Below are positions 1 through 5,457 of a DNA stretch of 6,188 nucleotides, piece after piece (the first letter of the stretch is position 1; each line of letters opens with the position of its first letter). The DNA comes from CAYSCS01 sp964429695. Lineage in GTDB: Bacteria > Acidobacteriota > Aminicenantia > Aminicenantales > Aminicenantaceae. The stretch is taken from the NCBI GenBank assembly GCA_964429695.1, contig CAYSCS010000114.1, positions 1 to 6,188 on the forward strand. The letters run 5' to 3'. Both the position numbers and the translations under genes were made by a program. The notes under the pieces were generated by a model. It was not told the DNA's origin and searched no databases. It saw only the letters and a program-made list of their open reading frames with translations.

Positions 1-1
1 G

Positions 2-127
2 CAAAAGGGGAGGTCTCTTCAAAAATACAATCAGAATGAGACAGCGCTGCGTTTTGACCCCAAAGAGCACAATCTCAGGAGATCTTTGTTCTCTCTGCGC
101 AAAATGGAAGGCTCTAAAAATCTCTAA
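2..127 (+). CDS. possible C-terminal tail of an upstream gene (41 codons, enters from the left edge)
   Basis: This frame is open from the left edge to a TAA at 125-127. The stretch is visibly richer in G and C than the AT-rich DNA that follows it, as expected if coding ends here. The translated tail (around residues 13-30, ETALRFDPKEHNLRRSLF) has a normal mix of charged and hydrophobic residues and no start codon in a good context, so it would be the end of a gene lying mostly outside the window. A second frame (3 to about 173) is also open, so the choice of frame is not secure. I do not recognise a family. Confidence 0.25.
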   Translation, partial: QKGRSLQKYNQNETALRFDPKEHNLRRSLFSLRKMEGSKNL

Positions 128-155
128 CGGCAATTTTGGGATTCGGATACTTTCT

Positions 156-184
156 TTGAAATGGGAGATTAAATAGAGTATAAT
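156..184 (+). promoter_or_regulatory. sigma-70-type promoter for the TPR protein gene
   Basis: TTGAAA at 156-161 (5 of 6 to the -35 consensus) is followed by exactly 17 bases and a perfect TATAAT at 179-184. Transcription would start near 191, giving a leader of about 140 bases before the ATG at 334. The leader is very AT-rich. It contains a Shine-Dalgarno-like GAGGAG at 204-209 with no ATG, GTG or TTG close behind it, so I see no leader peptide. Confidence 0.7.
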
Positions 185-333
185 AAAGCTTAAAATAAAA
201 TCTGAGGAGAATAGATACGCTTTTAGAAAAAAAAGAATATTTAAAGATTATCTTAAATCTCATAATCCCACCGCAAATATCCCTAAAGCGTATGTTCCCC
301 AAAGAAATTATGTAAACAAGGAGATAGGAAAGA

Positions 334-1200
334 ATGAAAAGAAAAAACGCAACCTTCCCCTTCATTGAACTCCATTGTCTTCTTATCCTGATCCTGATTC
401 TCTTCACTGCGCAAAATTTTCTCGGTTTCCAGGAGGAACAAGGAAAAGTAAAAGGGACAATCTATGACTCAGAGAAGAAACCTCTCAAGGATGTAATCCT
501 CACTCTAAAGCACCTCGACACTGGACAGCCTTTTACTTCGAAAAGCAACAAAAAGGGATCCTTCTCTTTTAATTTCTTACCTGCTGGAAAATTTTCTTTT
601 ACTGCCGAAAAGGAAGGATACCAGGGATTTTCTGGAGAATTTGAGCTTAAACCAAACACAGTTCAAGAACTAGAGATTACTCTGGTCAAAGCCCTTTCTC
701 TCGAACAGAAAGCAGAAAAAGAGGCAATTGAAGCCTTCCAGGAAGGGGTAAAACTTGTCCAAGAAAATAAAATCACTGAGGCTATTGAAGCTTTCAAGAA
801 GGCTACCGAACTCAAACCTGATTTTTCAGAGGCTTTTACAAACCTTGGAATCCTTCTTTTCCAGGCAAAAAGAGATGAAGAGGCGGAGCAAGCCCTTCTT
901 AAATCAAGAGAACTGAAACCAAATGACCCCAAACCAAACCAGATTCTGACTGAAATTTACTACGAAAAGGCAAGGGTATTGGTCCAATCAGATAAAATTG
1001 ATGAAGGACTTGAAATATTAAAAAAGGCTTATGAACTAAATCCCAACCATGCCTATGTAAATTACCTGATGGGAATTATTTATGCCACAAAGCAAATGAA
1101 GGAGGAAGCAATAAAACACCTCGAAAATTTTCTAAAACTTGAGCCTAACTCTCCTTTTGCAGAAAAAGCTAAGGAGGTTCTGGAAAGCTTGAAAGAATAA
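334..1200 (+). CDS. secreted/membrane-anchored carboxypeptidase-regulatory-like domain + TPR protein
   Basis: This 288-residue protein probably acts outside the cytoplasmic membrane as a protein-interaction module; no enzyme motif is visible. Residues 1-32 are a basic start plus a long hydrophobic run (LLILILILF), a signal peptide or uncleaved anchor without a clear lipobox. Residues 38-117 look like a carboxypeptidase-regulatory-like/CNA-B beta-sandwich: KGTIYDSEKKPLKDVILTL, then GSFSFNFLPAGKFSFTAEKEGY. Residues 131-272 hold four TPR units, each ending in the usual ELKPD/ELNPN/KLEPN type of turn. The C-terminus is a short charged helix. The ATG at 334 has an AGGAG (319-323) 10 bases upstream. 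The gene has its own promoter and is followed by a 236-base gap, so it appears to be a single-gene unit. Domain assignment is confident; the biological role is unknown. Confidence 0.88.
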   Translation: MKRKNATFPFIELHCLLILILILFTAQNFLGFQEEQGKVKGTIYDSEKKPLKDVILTLKHLDTGQPFTSKSNKKGSFSFNFLPAGKFSFTAEKEGYQGFSGEFELKPNTVQELEITLVKALSLEQKAEKEAIEAFQEGVKLVQENKITEAIEAFKKATELKPDFSEAFTNLGILLFQAKRDEEAEQALLKSRELKPNDPKPNQILTEIYYEKARVLVQSDKIDEGLEILKKAYELNPNHAYVNYLMGIIYATKQMKEEAIKHLENFLKLEPNSPFAEKAKEVLESLKE

Positions 1201-1295
1201 ATTCTTATAACTTTTAACTCTTAACCATCTTCGTTTCCGGTTTTTAAAAAAAAGAATCACGATGGCTTCATTCCTTAAGAAAGGGGATACTCTAT

Positions 1296-1324
1296 TTCTA
1301 AGTACAATTTAGATTAAATATAAT
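1296..1324 (+). promoter_or_regulatory. candidate housekeeping promoter for the sigma/anti-sigma operon
   Basis: A perfect TATAAT at 1319-1324 sits in the right place to drive the downstream operon, with transcription starting near 1331. The matching -35 region (TTCTAA, 1296-1301, 17-base spacing) agrees with the consensus at only 3 of 6 positions, so the call rests mainly on the -10 box. The ten bases AGATTAAATA just before and overlapping the box (1311-1320) recur at 166-175 in the promoter of the TPR gene. Confidence 0.35.
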
Positions 1325-1368
1325 AGAGAATAACTTCTGGAATAAAAAGAAAAGCCAGGTTGTCAAAT

Positions 1369-1408
1369 ATGTGAAACACATGAAAAATAGCCCTAACATT
1401 AGGCTAGC
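1369..1408 (+). promoter_or_regulatory. cluster of short palindromes and a TGAAAC box upstream of the ECF sigma gene
   Basis: ATGTG-AAA-CACAT (1369-1381) is a perfect 5-base inverted repeat. It contains TGAAAC (1372-1377), the -35 motif used by several ECF sigma factors such as Bacillus SigW. CCTAA-CA-TTAGG (1392-1403) is a second perfect inverted repeat and GCTAGC (1403-1408) is a third palindrome. ECF operons are commonly autoregulated, so an ECF promoter or an operator is plausible here. No CGTA-type -10 sits 16-17 bases downstream of TGAAAC, which weakens the promoter reading. Confidence 0.3.
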
Positions 1409-1424
1409 GATTTGAGCACTCCAG

Positions 1425-1429
1425 AGGAG
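1425..1429 (+). promoter_or_regulatory. Shine-Dalgarno site supporting a CTG start for the sigma factor
   Basis: AGGAG at 1425-1429 is followed by seven bases and then CTG at 1437, an ideal distance. The same frame has no ATG, GTG or TTG between its upstream stop (TGA, 1413-1415) and TTG at 1452. For that TTG the AGGAG is 22 bases away; only a weak GGAAG (1439-1443) is close. Confidence 0.5.
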
Positions 1430-1436
1430 AAGGGAG

Positions 1437-1994
1437 CTGGAAGATAAAGAATTGATTAAAAAATCTCAAGAGGGCGATCTAAACGCCATGAGATTGCTTA
1501 TAGAAAAATATGAACATCGTGTGGCAGCAACAGTGATAGGAATGCTGGGATTCTGTCCAGTGGCAGAAGACATAGGTCAGGAAACTTTTTTGCGTTTTTA
1601 TCAATCTCTTAAAAAATTTAGAGGAGAATCGAACGTTGGAACCTATCTTACCCGGATCGCCATCAATCTCTCTCTCAATGAATTAAAGCGTAGGAAGCTT
1701 TCAAGGAAATATTTACTTTCTTATTATGAAAATAAGGTCAAAAACTTACCTGCTCAGGATGAGGAGCTTGAGAAGAGAGAACTAAGAGAGCTGATTCATA
1801 AGGCCTTACAGAAACTTGAACCTAAGTTCCGGAGCGTTATTGTCCTGCGCTTAATCGATGGCTATTCAACTAAAGAAACAGCAAGGATTCTCAAATTGCC
1901 CCGAGGAACAGTTCTCTCCCGGCTCTTCAGGGCACAAATTAAGCTTAAAGAAATCTTGAAACCATTACTTGAGACGAAGGTGAAACATGAATAA
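1437..1994 (+). CDS. ECF-type RNA polymerase sigma factor (sigma-70 family, group 4)
   Basis: This cytoplasmic sigma factor would direct RNA polymerase to a small regulon. With the CTG start at 1437 it has 185 residues, usual for ECF factors. Region 2 spans residues 3-85: the D-K-E-L-I-K-K-S-Q-E-G-D opening typical of the family, then AEDIGQETFLRFYQSL and the TYLTRIAINLSLNELKRRK DNA-melting helix. A charged linker follows. Region 4 spans about 110-172, with LEPKFRSVIVLRLIDGYSTK and the helix-turn-helix ETARILKLPRGTVLSRLFRA. Starting at TTG 1452 would remove the conserved D-K-E residues at the N-terminus, which is why I prefer the CTG; the TTG cannot be excluded and would give 180 residues. 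The stop overlaps the next gene by 8 bases, so the two are translationally coupled. Region 2 and 4 motifs make the family certain; the start is moderately sure. Confidence 0.93.
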   Translation: MEDKELIKKSQEGDLNAMRLLIEKYEHRVAATVIGMLGFCPVAEDIGQETFLRFYQSLKKFRGESNVGTYLTRIAINLSLNELKRRKLSRKYLLSYYENKVKNLPAQDEELEKRELRELIHKALQKLEPKFRSVIVLRLIDGYSTKETARILKLPRGTVLSRLFRAQIKLKEILKPLLETKVKHE

Positions 1995-2397
1995 AAAAAT
2001 GTTAAGGCTCATGTATAAATCATTCGATATAGAGCTCAAGCAGAGAGAAAAGATTAAGCTCAATGAAGCTATAATGGGTGCAAAAAAGCTTCAGGAAGAG
2101 AAAGAGCAGATTGAAAAAATGAGAGGACTCTTCGAGAAAAGCAGAGTATATTCTTTCACTCCCCATTTTGCGGAGATGGTGATTCAAAGGATAAGGGAAA
2201 AAGAGCCTCTTTGCCACATAGAACTCATAAATGAGTGGCTAAGGTCTGTATTCAGCCGCTTTGCCTTTGTGAGTGTAATTCTTTTAATAGCCCTCGTCAC
2301 TTATAATCTTATTCTTGGAGAGATGCTTACTTCAGATGAGCTCATTTTCTCTTCAGGTGTAATTTTCGAAGAGCTCTTCAATCTTCCTTTATTTTAA
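1987..2397 (+). CDS. putative membrane-bound anti-sigma factor (single-pass, no zinc finger)
   Basis: This 136-residue protein has a basic and acidic, helix-rich N-terminal half (1-70, including a coiled-coil-like ELKQREKIKLNE... KKLQEEKEQIEKM stretch), one clear transmembrane helix (about 92-110, FAFVSVILLIALVTYNLIL) and a short C-terminal tail of about 26 residues, presumably periplasmic. The HxxxCxxC motif of classical zinc anti-sigma domains is absent; the only Cys is C75, next to H76. The ATG at 1987 lies inside the end of the sigma gene, with AAGGTGA (1977-1983) just upstream, so the two are made together in near-equal amounts. Position directly after an ECF sigma gene plus this topology is the basis for the anti-sigma call. 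It would hold the sigma factor at the membrane until a signal arrives. I did not recognise a named family from the sequence itself. Confidence 0.72.
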   Translation: MNKKMLRLMYKSFDIELKQREKIKLNEAIMGAKKLQEEKEQIEKMRGLFEKSRVYSFTPHFAEMVIQRIREKEPLCHIELINEWLRSVFSRFAFVSVILLIALVTYNLILGEMLTSDELIFSSGVIFEELFNLPLF

Positions 2398-2412
2398 GCT
2401 GAGGATGAGAAA

Positions 2413-2826
2413 ATGAATTATAAGATAAAATTAACTTTGATTATCATCATTACCCTTATCTTTGGGGTCTTCATGGGAGCTATGCTAAATCGCGCCTTGA
2501 TCCAGCATAAAATTCGCCGGGCATTTTCTCTTCAGAAGCCGAGCTACTTCATATCTAATTTTGAAAAAATAATCGACCCTGACGAAGCCCAAGCAAAATT
2601 GATCAGAGAGATTCTCGAAAAACATGCAAAGCGTGTGTCAGAGATTCGAACTAACTTCAGAAAAGAAATGGAGGAAGCCTTCGAATCAATGAAAAAAGAA
2701 ATGGATAGCATCCTCACTGCAGAGCAAAGAAAGAGGCTTAGTAAAAAAATTCCTCATCCACACCAAAAAGTGCGCCATTTCTGGAAACGTGAAAGATTTC
2801 CCCAGTATCCCTCTCAAAAAAGATGA
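2413..2826 (+). CDS. membrane-anchored Spy/CpxP/CnrX-like periplasmic sensor
   Basis: This 137-residue protein starts with an N-terminal hydrophobic anchor (5-24, IKLTLIIIITLIFGVFMGAM), so the rest should lie in the periplasm. Residues 47-112 form a long charged helical region typical of the Spy/CpxP/metal-resistance fold. One canonical LTxxQ motif is present (LTAEQ, 101-105) and a degenerate first copy appears as IDPDEAQ (54-60). The tail (113-137) is rich in His and Arg (HPHQKVRHFWKRERF), with H71, H115, H117 and H122 as possible metal ligands. GAGGA (2401-2405) lies 7 bases before the ATG, and the gene starts 15 bases after the anti-sigma gene. In known systems such as CnrYXH a protein of this class senses metal or envelope damage and relieves the anti-sigma; that role here is inferred from order and fold. 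A chaperone role like Spy is the alternative. Confidence 0.72.
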   Translation: MNYKIKLTLIIIITLIFGVFMGAMLNRALIQHKIRRAFSLQKPSYFISNFEKIIDPDEAQAKLIREILEKHAKRVSEIRTNFRKEMEEAFESMKKEMDSILTAEQRKRLSKKIPHPHQKVRHFWKRERFPQYPSQKR

Positions 2827-2860
2827 AAGAATCTGGCCTATAACAAAGATGACAATTTAT

Positions 2861-2889
2861 TTGACCGGAATTATAGTTTCTCCTATCAT
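2861..2889 (+). promoter_or_regulatory. sigma-70-type promoter inside the 405-base gap
   Basis: TTGACC (2861-2866, 5 of 6) and TATCAT (2884-2889, 5 of 6) are separated by exactly 17 bases. Transcription would start near 2896, shortly after the end of the sensor gene. The transcript would cover the small ORF at 3024 and run on to the metallopeptidase gene at 3232 with a leader of about 335 bases, unless it ends earlier. Confidence 0.5.
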
Positions 2890-2911
2890 ATATTCTTTTT
2901 TCATTAAAATT

Positions 2912-2995
2912 CTTCGATTTTATTATCAATTTAGATAAAAGCCAGAAAGAACCGGGAAGAGAGAGGAAAAATAATAAATTAAATTTAAATCGAAG
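2912..2995. repeat. 9-base inverted repeat with a 66-base spacer
   Basis: CTTCGATTT at 2912-2920 is the exact reverse complement of AAATCGAAG at 2987-2995. The spacer is very AT-rich and includes a weak TTATC/GATAA hairpin (2923-2938). The arms could pair in an RNA starting near 2896. In such AT-rich DNA a 9-base match could also be chance. Confidence 0.3.
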
Positions 2996-3023
2996 CACAC
3001 TCCTAAAAAAAGCAAAGGAAGCC

Positions 3024-3110
3024 ATGCTTATTCTATTGGGCAGGGGAAAAAATCATAAGATGGGAAAAGTCCTATCTTCTTTCCAAAAGACAATTAAAAA
3101 ATTTAGATAG
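3024..3110 (+). CDS. possible small cationic protein (28 residues), faintly TatA-like
   Basis: The ATG at 3024 has an AAAGGAA (3014-3020) directly upstream and opens a 28-codon frame ending in TAG at 3108-3110. The product starts MLILLGRGKNHKMGKVL and ends in KTIKKFR. It has eight Lys/Arg and no Asp or Glu, so it is strongly basic. The order hydrophobic run, Gly, basic hinge, then an amphipathic basic helix resembles the FG-hinge and amphipathic helix of TatA, but the N-terminal membrane helix of TatA is far too short here. It could be a decayed TatA end, a real small membrane-active peptide, or chance. It lies downstream of the promoter at 2861-2889 and in front of the metallopeptidase gene. 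Confidence 0.25.
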   Translation: MLILLGRGKNHKMGKVLSSFQKTIKKFR

Positions 3111-3146
3111 TTATCTTTAAATAAACATGAATTCTTGGAGCTAAAA

Positions 3147-3182
3147 CTGATTGTTTTTCTCTTAAAAATTAAGATTAATCAG
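3147..3182 (+). repeat. two-tier stem-loop upstream of the metallopeptidase gene
   Basis: The outer arms CTGATT (3147-3152) and AATCAG (3177-3182) pair over 6 bases. The inner arms CTTAA (3161-3165) and TTAAG (3169-3173) pair over 5 bases around an AAA loop. The internal loop is uneven (8 and 3 bases). It lies 50 bases before the ATG at 3232. The pairing is AT-rich and no T-run follows, so it is not a standard terminator; a leader structure is possible. Confidence 0.25.
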
Positions 3183-3231
3183 GAAAAATTTATCCGGACC
3201 TAACTCTTCATTCCTTAGCACGAGAAGGAAA

Positions 3232-3804
3232 ATGAATGAAAGAAGCAAATCCTTAAAAATGAATATAGGAGAAGTTGGTGCTGCTCTTTTTGTCCACAGC
3301 AAGAGAGCAAAACATCTTTCCGTTTCCATAAAGCCCTTTCAAGGAATTCGTGTCGTGGTCCCCTCAAAAATTAATCTGGAATCTGCCTTCCAGATGATTA
3401 AGCCCAAGCTGGGATGGATCAAAAAACAAGCCACAAAAATAAAAAAATTAGAAAAGGAGTATGTAAACATTTCTAAATCCTCATTGCCATGTGATGAAAG
3501 AAAAGCAAAAAAAATTCTTCTTGAGCGGCTTCAAAAAATAGCCTCAGAAAACCTGTTTACTTACAATAGGGCTTTTATCAGGAATCAAAGAACAAGATGG
3601 GGGAGCTGCTCGTTAAAAAATAACATCAGCCTAAATATTAAACTTATCCTCTTACCGGATGAACTCATCGATTATGTTATTTTTCATGAGCTTCTCCACA
3701 CTAAAATTAAACATCACAATAAAGAATTCTGGAAAAAGCTAAAAAATCATATTCCTGATGCAGACTACTCGAAATTAAGGCTAAAGAAATTTTACCTCGG
3801 ATAG
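3232..3804 (+). CDS. YgjP-like zinc metallopeptidase (DUF45/M48-related)
   Basis: This is a 190-residue soluble, presumably cytoplasmic protein of the YgjP/DUF45 family (gluzincin-like fold). Residues 20-45 carry the family's N-terminal pattern (SKRAKHLSVSIKP, then GIRVVVPSK). Residues 118-127 hold the signature NQRTRWGSCS. The zinc site is HELLH at 152-156 (H152 and H156 as ligands, E153 as the catalytic base), with H162 as the likely third ligand in HHNKEFW. All key residues are present and the length is close to the family norm, so the gene appears intact. The physiological substrate of this family is poorly known; YgjP is usually listed as a predicted metal-dependent hydrolase. The purine-rich GAGAAGGA (3222-3229) ends only 2 bases before the ATG, which is tight; an in-frame ATG at 3259 is an alternative. 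The gene converges on the glycerate kinase with 27 bases between stops. Confidence 0.9.
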   Translation: MNERSKSLKMNIGEVGAALFVHSKRAKHLSVSIKPFQGIRVVVPSKINLESAFQMIKPKLGWIKKQATKIKKLEKEYVNISKSSLPCDERKAKKILLERLQKIASENLFTYNRAFIRNQRTRWGSCSLKNNISLNIKLILLPDELIDYVIFHELLHTKIKHHNKEFWKKLKNHIPDADYSKLRLKKFYLG

Positions 3805-3831
3805 ATTTTCTTGATTGAGATCTGAAATTTA

Positions 3832-5160
3832 TTAGCCAACCAGTACCAACCTCAAGTCCATTACGTTGGTAAATGTAGGCCCTGTAAAAATGAGGTCTCC
3901 TAAGCGTTTAAAAAAATGATAGGAATCATTTTCTCTGAGATACTTCCTTGCCTCTAGCCCCAGTTCTTTTGCTCGCCTGACACTCATTCCATCTACCATT
4001 GCACCTGCTGCATCTGTAGGGCCATCTGTTCCATCGGTTCCACAGCTTAAAATAAGAACGCCTGGATATCCTTCTATCCCTATCGCAGCCTCAAGGGCAA
4101 ATTCTTGATTTCTACCTCCTAGACCTTTCCCTCTTATGGTCACTGTTGTTTCTCCTCCAGAAATTACACATGCGGGCCTCTTTAGAGGATTGCCAGAGCT
4201 TAATATTTCTTTGGCTATGGCAACGTGGACTTTTGCCACTTCTTTTGCTTCGCCTTCAACGCTCGTGGAAATAATCATGGCGTTATATCCGAGCTCCTCT
4301 GCCTTCCTTCTTGCAGATTCAACTGCATCTCTGTTTCGGGCTATGATGACGTTTTGAACCTTTTTAAAGGCTGGGTCATCCTCTTTTGGAGTTTCATCCA
4401 CTAATCCAGAAAGCCCCTTCTCAATCAGCCTCCTTACTCCAACTGGAAATTTTTCCCAGACTCCATATCTTTGAGCAATTTCTAAACAATCCTTAAAGGT
4501 ACTTTCATCTGGTACAGTAGGACCAGAAGCTATGGTATCAAGCTTATCATCCACAACATCAGAGAGAATGAGAGAAATCAAGGATGACGGGAAAACAATC
4601 TTCGCCAGACGACCACCCTTGAGCTTAGAAATATGTTTACGAACAATATTTATCTCCGCTATCGTAGCCCCGGCCTCTAGGAGTATTTGTGTTACCTTTT
4701 TTTTATCATCTAAGCTCACTCCCTCTTGAGGGTAGGGAAGTAACGCCGATCCACCCCCCGAAATTAGAAAAAAGACAAGGTCTCTTTCACCTGTTTTTTT
4801 TAACATCTCAACCATCTTCTTTGCCCCTCGAAATCCTGCCTCATCAGGGAGGGGATGACCTGCTTCATTTATCTCTATCTTCTTAAGAGGCAGAACATGC
4901 CCATATTTGACATTAATCAGACCTCCCTTTATCCGTTCCATCAAGATTTCCTCAAGCGGCTGGGCCATTGCCGCTGAGGCTTTACCAGCTCCAAAGATAA
5001 AGATTTGCTTATAATCTTCAAGATCATAAGTTTTTTCACCAACCTTAAGCTTTCCTACCTCAAAAATTAGATTGCGAATTATTGCTTTTTGGGGGTTGAC
5101 GGCTTCTAATCCTGATTGAAAAATTTCAAGAGCATCCCTTCTTAATTTTTTTTCGTCCAT
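3832..5160 (-). CDS. gckA: glycerate 2-kinase, type II (DUF4147 + MOFRL domains)
   Basis: This enzyme phosphorylates D-glycerate with ATP, giving 2-phosphoglycerate, and links glycerate or serine breakdown to lower glycolysis in the cytoplasm. The 442 residues match the usual length. The DUF4147 part carries FGAGKAS (56-62, with the active-site Lys60), EAGHPLPDEAG (99-109), LISGGGSALL (132-141) and LSDVVDDKLDTIASGPTVPD (199-218). The MOFRL part carries ISGGETTVTIRGKGLGGRNQ (333-352, with conserved Arg350), SCGTDGTDGPTDAAG (372-386) and the C-terminal TGPTFTNVMDL (426-436) that resembles the family-naming motif. Homologues are often mislabelled hydroxypyruvate reductase (TtuD). The frame stays open up to TTG at 5250, but residues 1-30 of that longer version overlie a promoter and look unlike the family; the ATG at 5160 gives the standard opening MDEKKLRRDALEIF. 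A strong Shine-Dalgarno sequence before 5160 is lacking. Confidence 0.93.
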   Translation of the reverse strand: MDEKKLRRDALEIFQSGLEAVNPQKAIIRNLIFEVGKLKVGEKTYDLEDYKQIFIFGAGKASAAMAQPLEEILMERIKGGLINVKYGHVLPLKKIEINEAGHPLPDEAGFRGAKKMVEMLKKTGERDLVFFLISGGGSALLPYPQEGVSLDDKKKVTQILLEAGATIAEINIVRKHISKLKGGRLAKIVFPSSLISLILSDVVDDKLDTIASGPTVPDESTFKDCLEIAQRYGVWEKFPVGVRRLIEKGLSGLVDETPKEDDPAFKKVQNVIIARNRDAVESARRKAEELGYNAMIISTSVEGEAKEVAKVHVAIAKEILSSGNPLKRPACVISGGETTVTIRGKGLGGRNQEFALEAAIGIEGYPGVLILSCGTDGTDGPTDAAGAMVDGMSVRRAKELGLEARKYLRENDSYHFFKRLGDLIFTGPTFTNVMDLRLVLVG

Positions 5161-5221
5161 AAAGCTCAATAGAATAAAAAATCTTAGAGGAACATTTCCA
5201 CTTCTCTCTTCCCTTTTCCAT

Positions 5222-5250
5222 AATATATTAAAGGAGAAATAGGCTGTCAA
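5222..5250 (-). promoter_or_regulatory. near-consensus sigma-70 promoter for the glycerate kinase
   Basis: Read on the minus strand, a perfect TTGACA (5250-5245) is followed by 17 bases and TATATT (5227-5222, 5 of 6). Transcription would start near 5215 and give a leader of about 55 bases before the ATG at 5160. The leader contains a purine-rich GGGAAGAGAGAAG followed by a 3-codon mini-ORF (ATG-TTC-CTC-TAA, 5195-5184), which may be incidental. Confidence 0.75.
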
Positions 5251-5457
5251 AATTCATGGGCTTCTCCAATTTAGTCTATTAAGACATTGATTGAAAAAAG
5301 GAGGAAAATAGGTTTCTTAATATCTTGCTTTTAAGCCTTATTAATAAAATCATAAAAAAGCTCAACTTTCATAATTTAGCTAATATTCAGACTCTTACTC
5401 CCACGCTATCCTCAATAATATCTTTCAGGTGTTTGTCCAAGTATTGATAATTTTGGT
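5251..5457. other. gap between glycerate kinase promoter and transposase gene; should contain one IS end
   Basis: No ORF is visible in these 207 AT-rich bases. The downstream end of the insertion sequence must lie here or just beyond, but without the other end its inverted repeat cannot be set. Two sites begin with GG as ISL3-family ends commonly do: GGGCTTCTCC at 5258-5267 and GGTGTTTGTCC at 5428-5438. Neither is proven. Confidence 0.4.

Larger units (their letters stand above)
2827..3231. other. 405-base AT-rich stretch without a long gene
   Basis: Between the sensor gene and the metallopeptidase gene there is no convincing ORF longer than the 28-codon frame at 3024-3110. A frame open from 2877 to 3110 lacks a start codon before 3024. 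The stretch holds a promoter (2861-2889), a long-range inverted repeat (2912-2995), a 12-base palindrome AGATA-GT-TATCT (3105-3116) and a two-tier stem-loop (3147-3182). It may be a long leader, a small-RNA gene, or the remains of a lost gene. Confidence 0.5.

Noticed and set aside
1..70. second IS end at the left edge (minus strand GCTCTTTGGGGTCAAAACGC)
   Set aside because: GCTCTTT resembles some ISL3-family ends, but no matching sequence occurs near the transposase at the right, and this stretch may be coding.
114..407. 97-codon open frame on the minus strand over the TPR gene promoter and start
   Set aside because: It overlaps a strong promoter and the start of a well-supported gene; the product is a low-complexity Ile/Phe/Arg-rich sequence typical of AT-rich antisense DNA.
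1201..1256. possible terminator after the TPR gene (AACC/GGTT pairing followed by TTTTT, with outer ATTCTT/AAGAAT)
   Set aside because: The core stem is only 4 bases around an 11-12 base loop and the outer pairing is interrupted; too weak to call.
2738..3025. 95-codon open frame on the minus strand across the end of the sensor gene and the gap
   Set aside because: It overlaps the sensor coding region, has a Phe/Leu-rich start from reverse-complemented A-rich DNA, and shows no family motif.
3805..3831. bidirectional terminator between the convergent metallopeptidase and glycerate kinase genes
   Set aside because: The 27 bases contain only the short palindrome AGATCT and no stem followed by a T-run in either direction.
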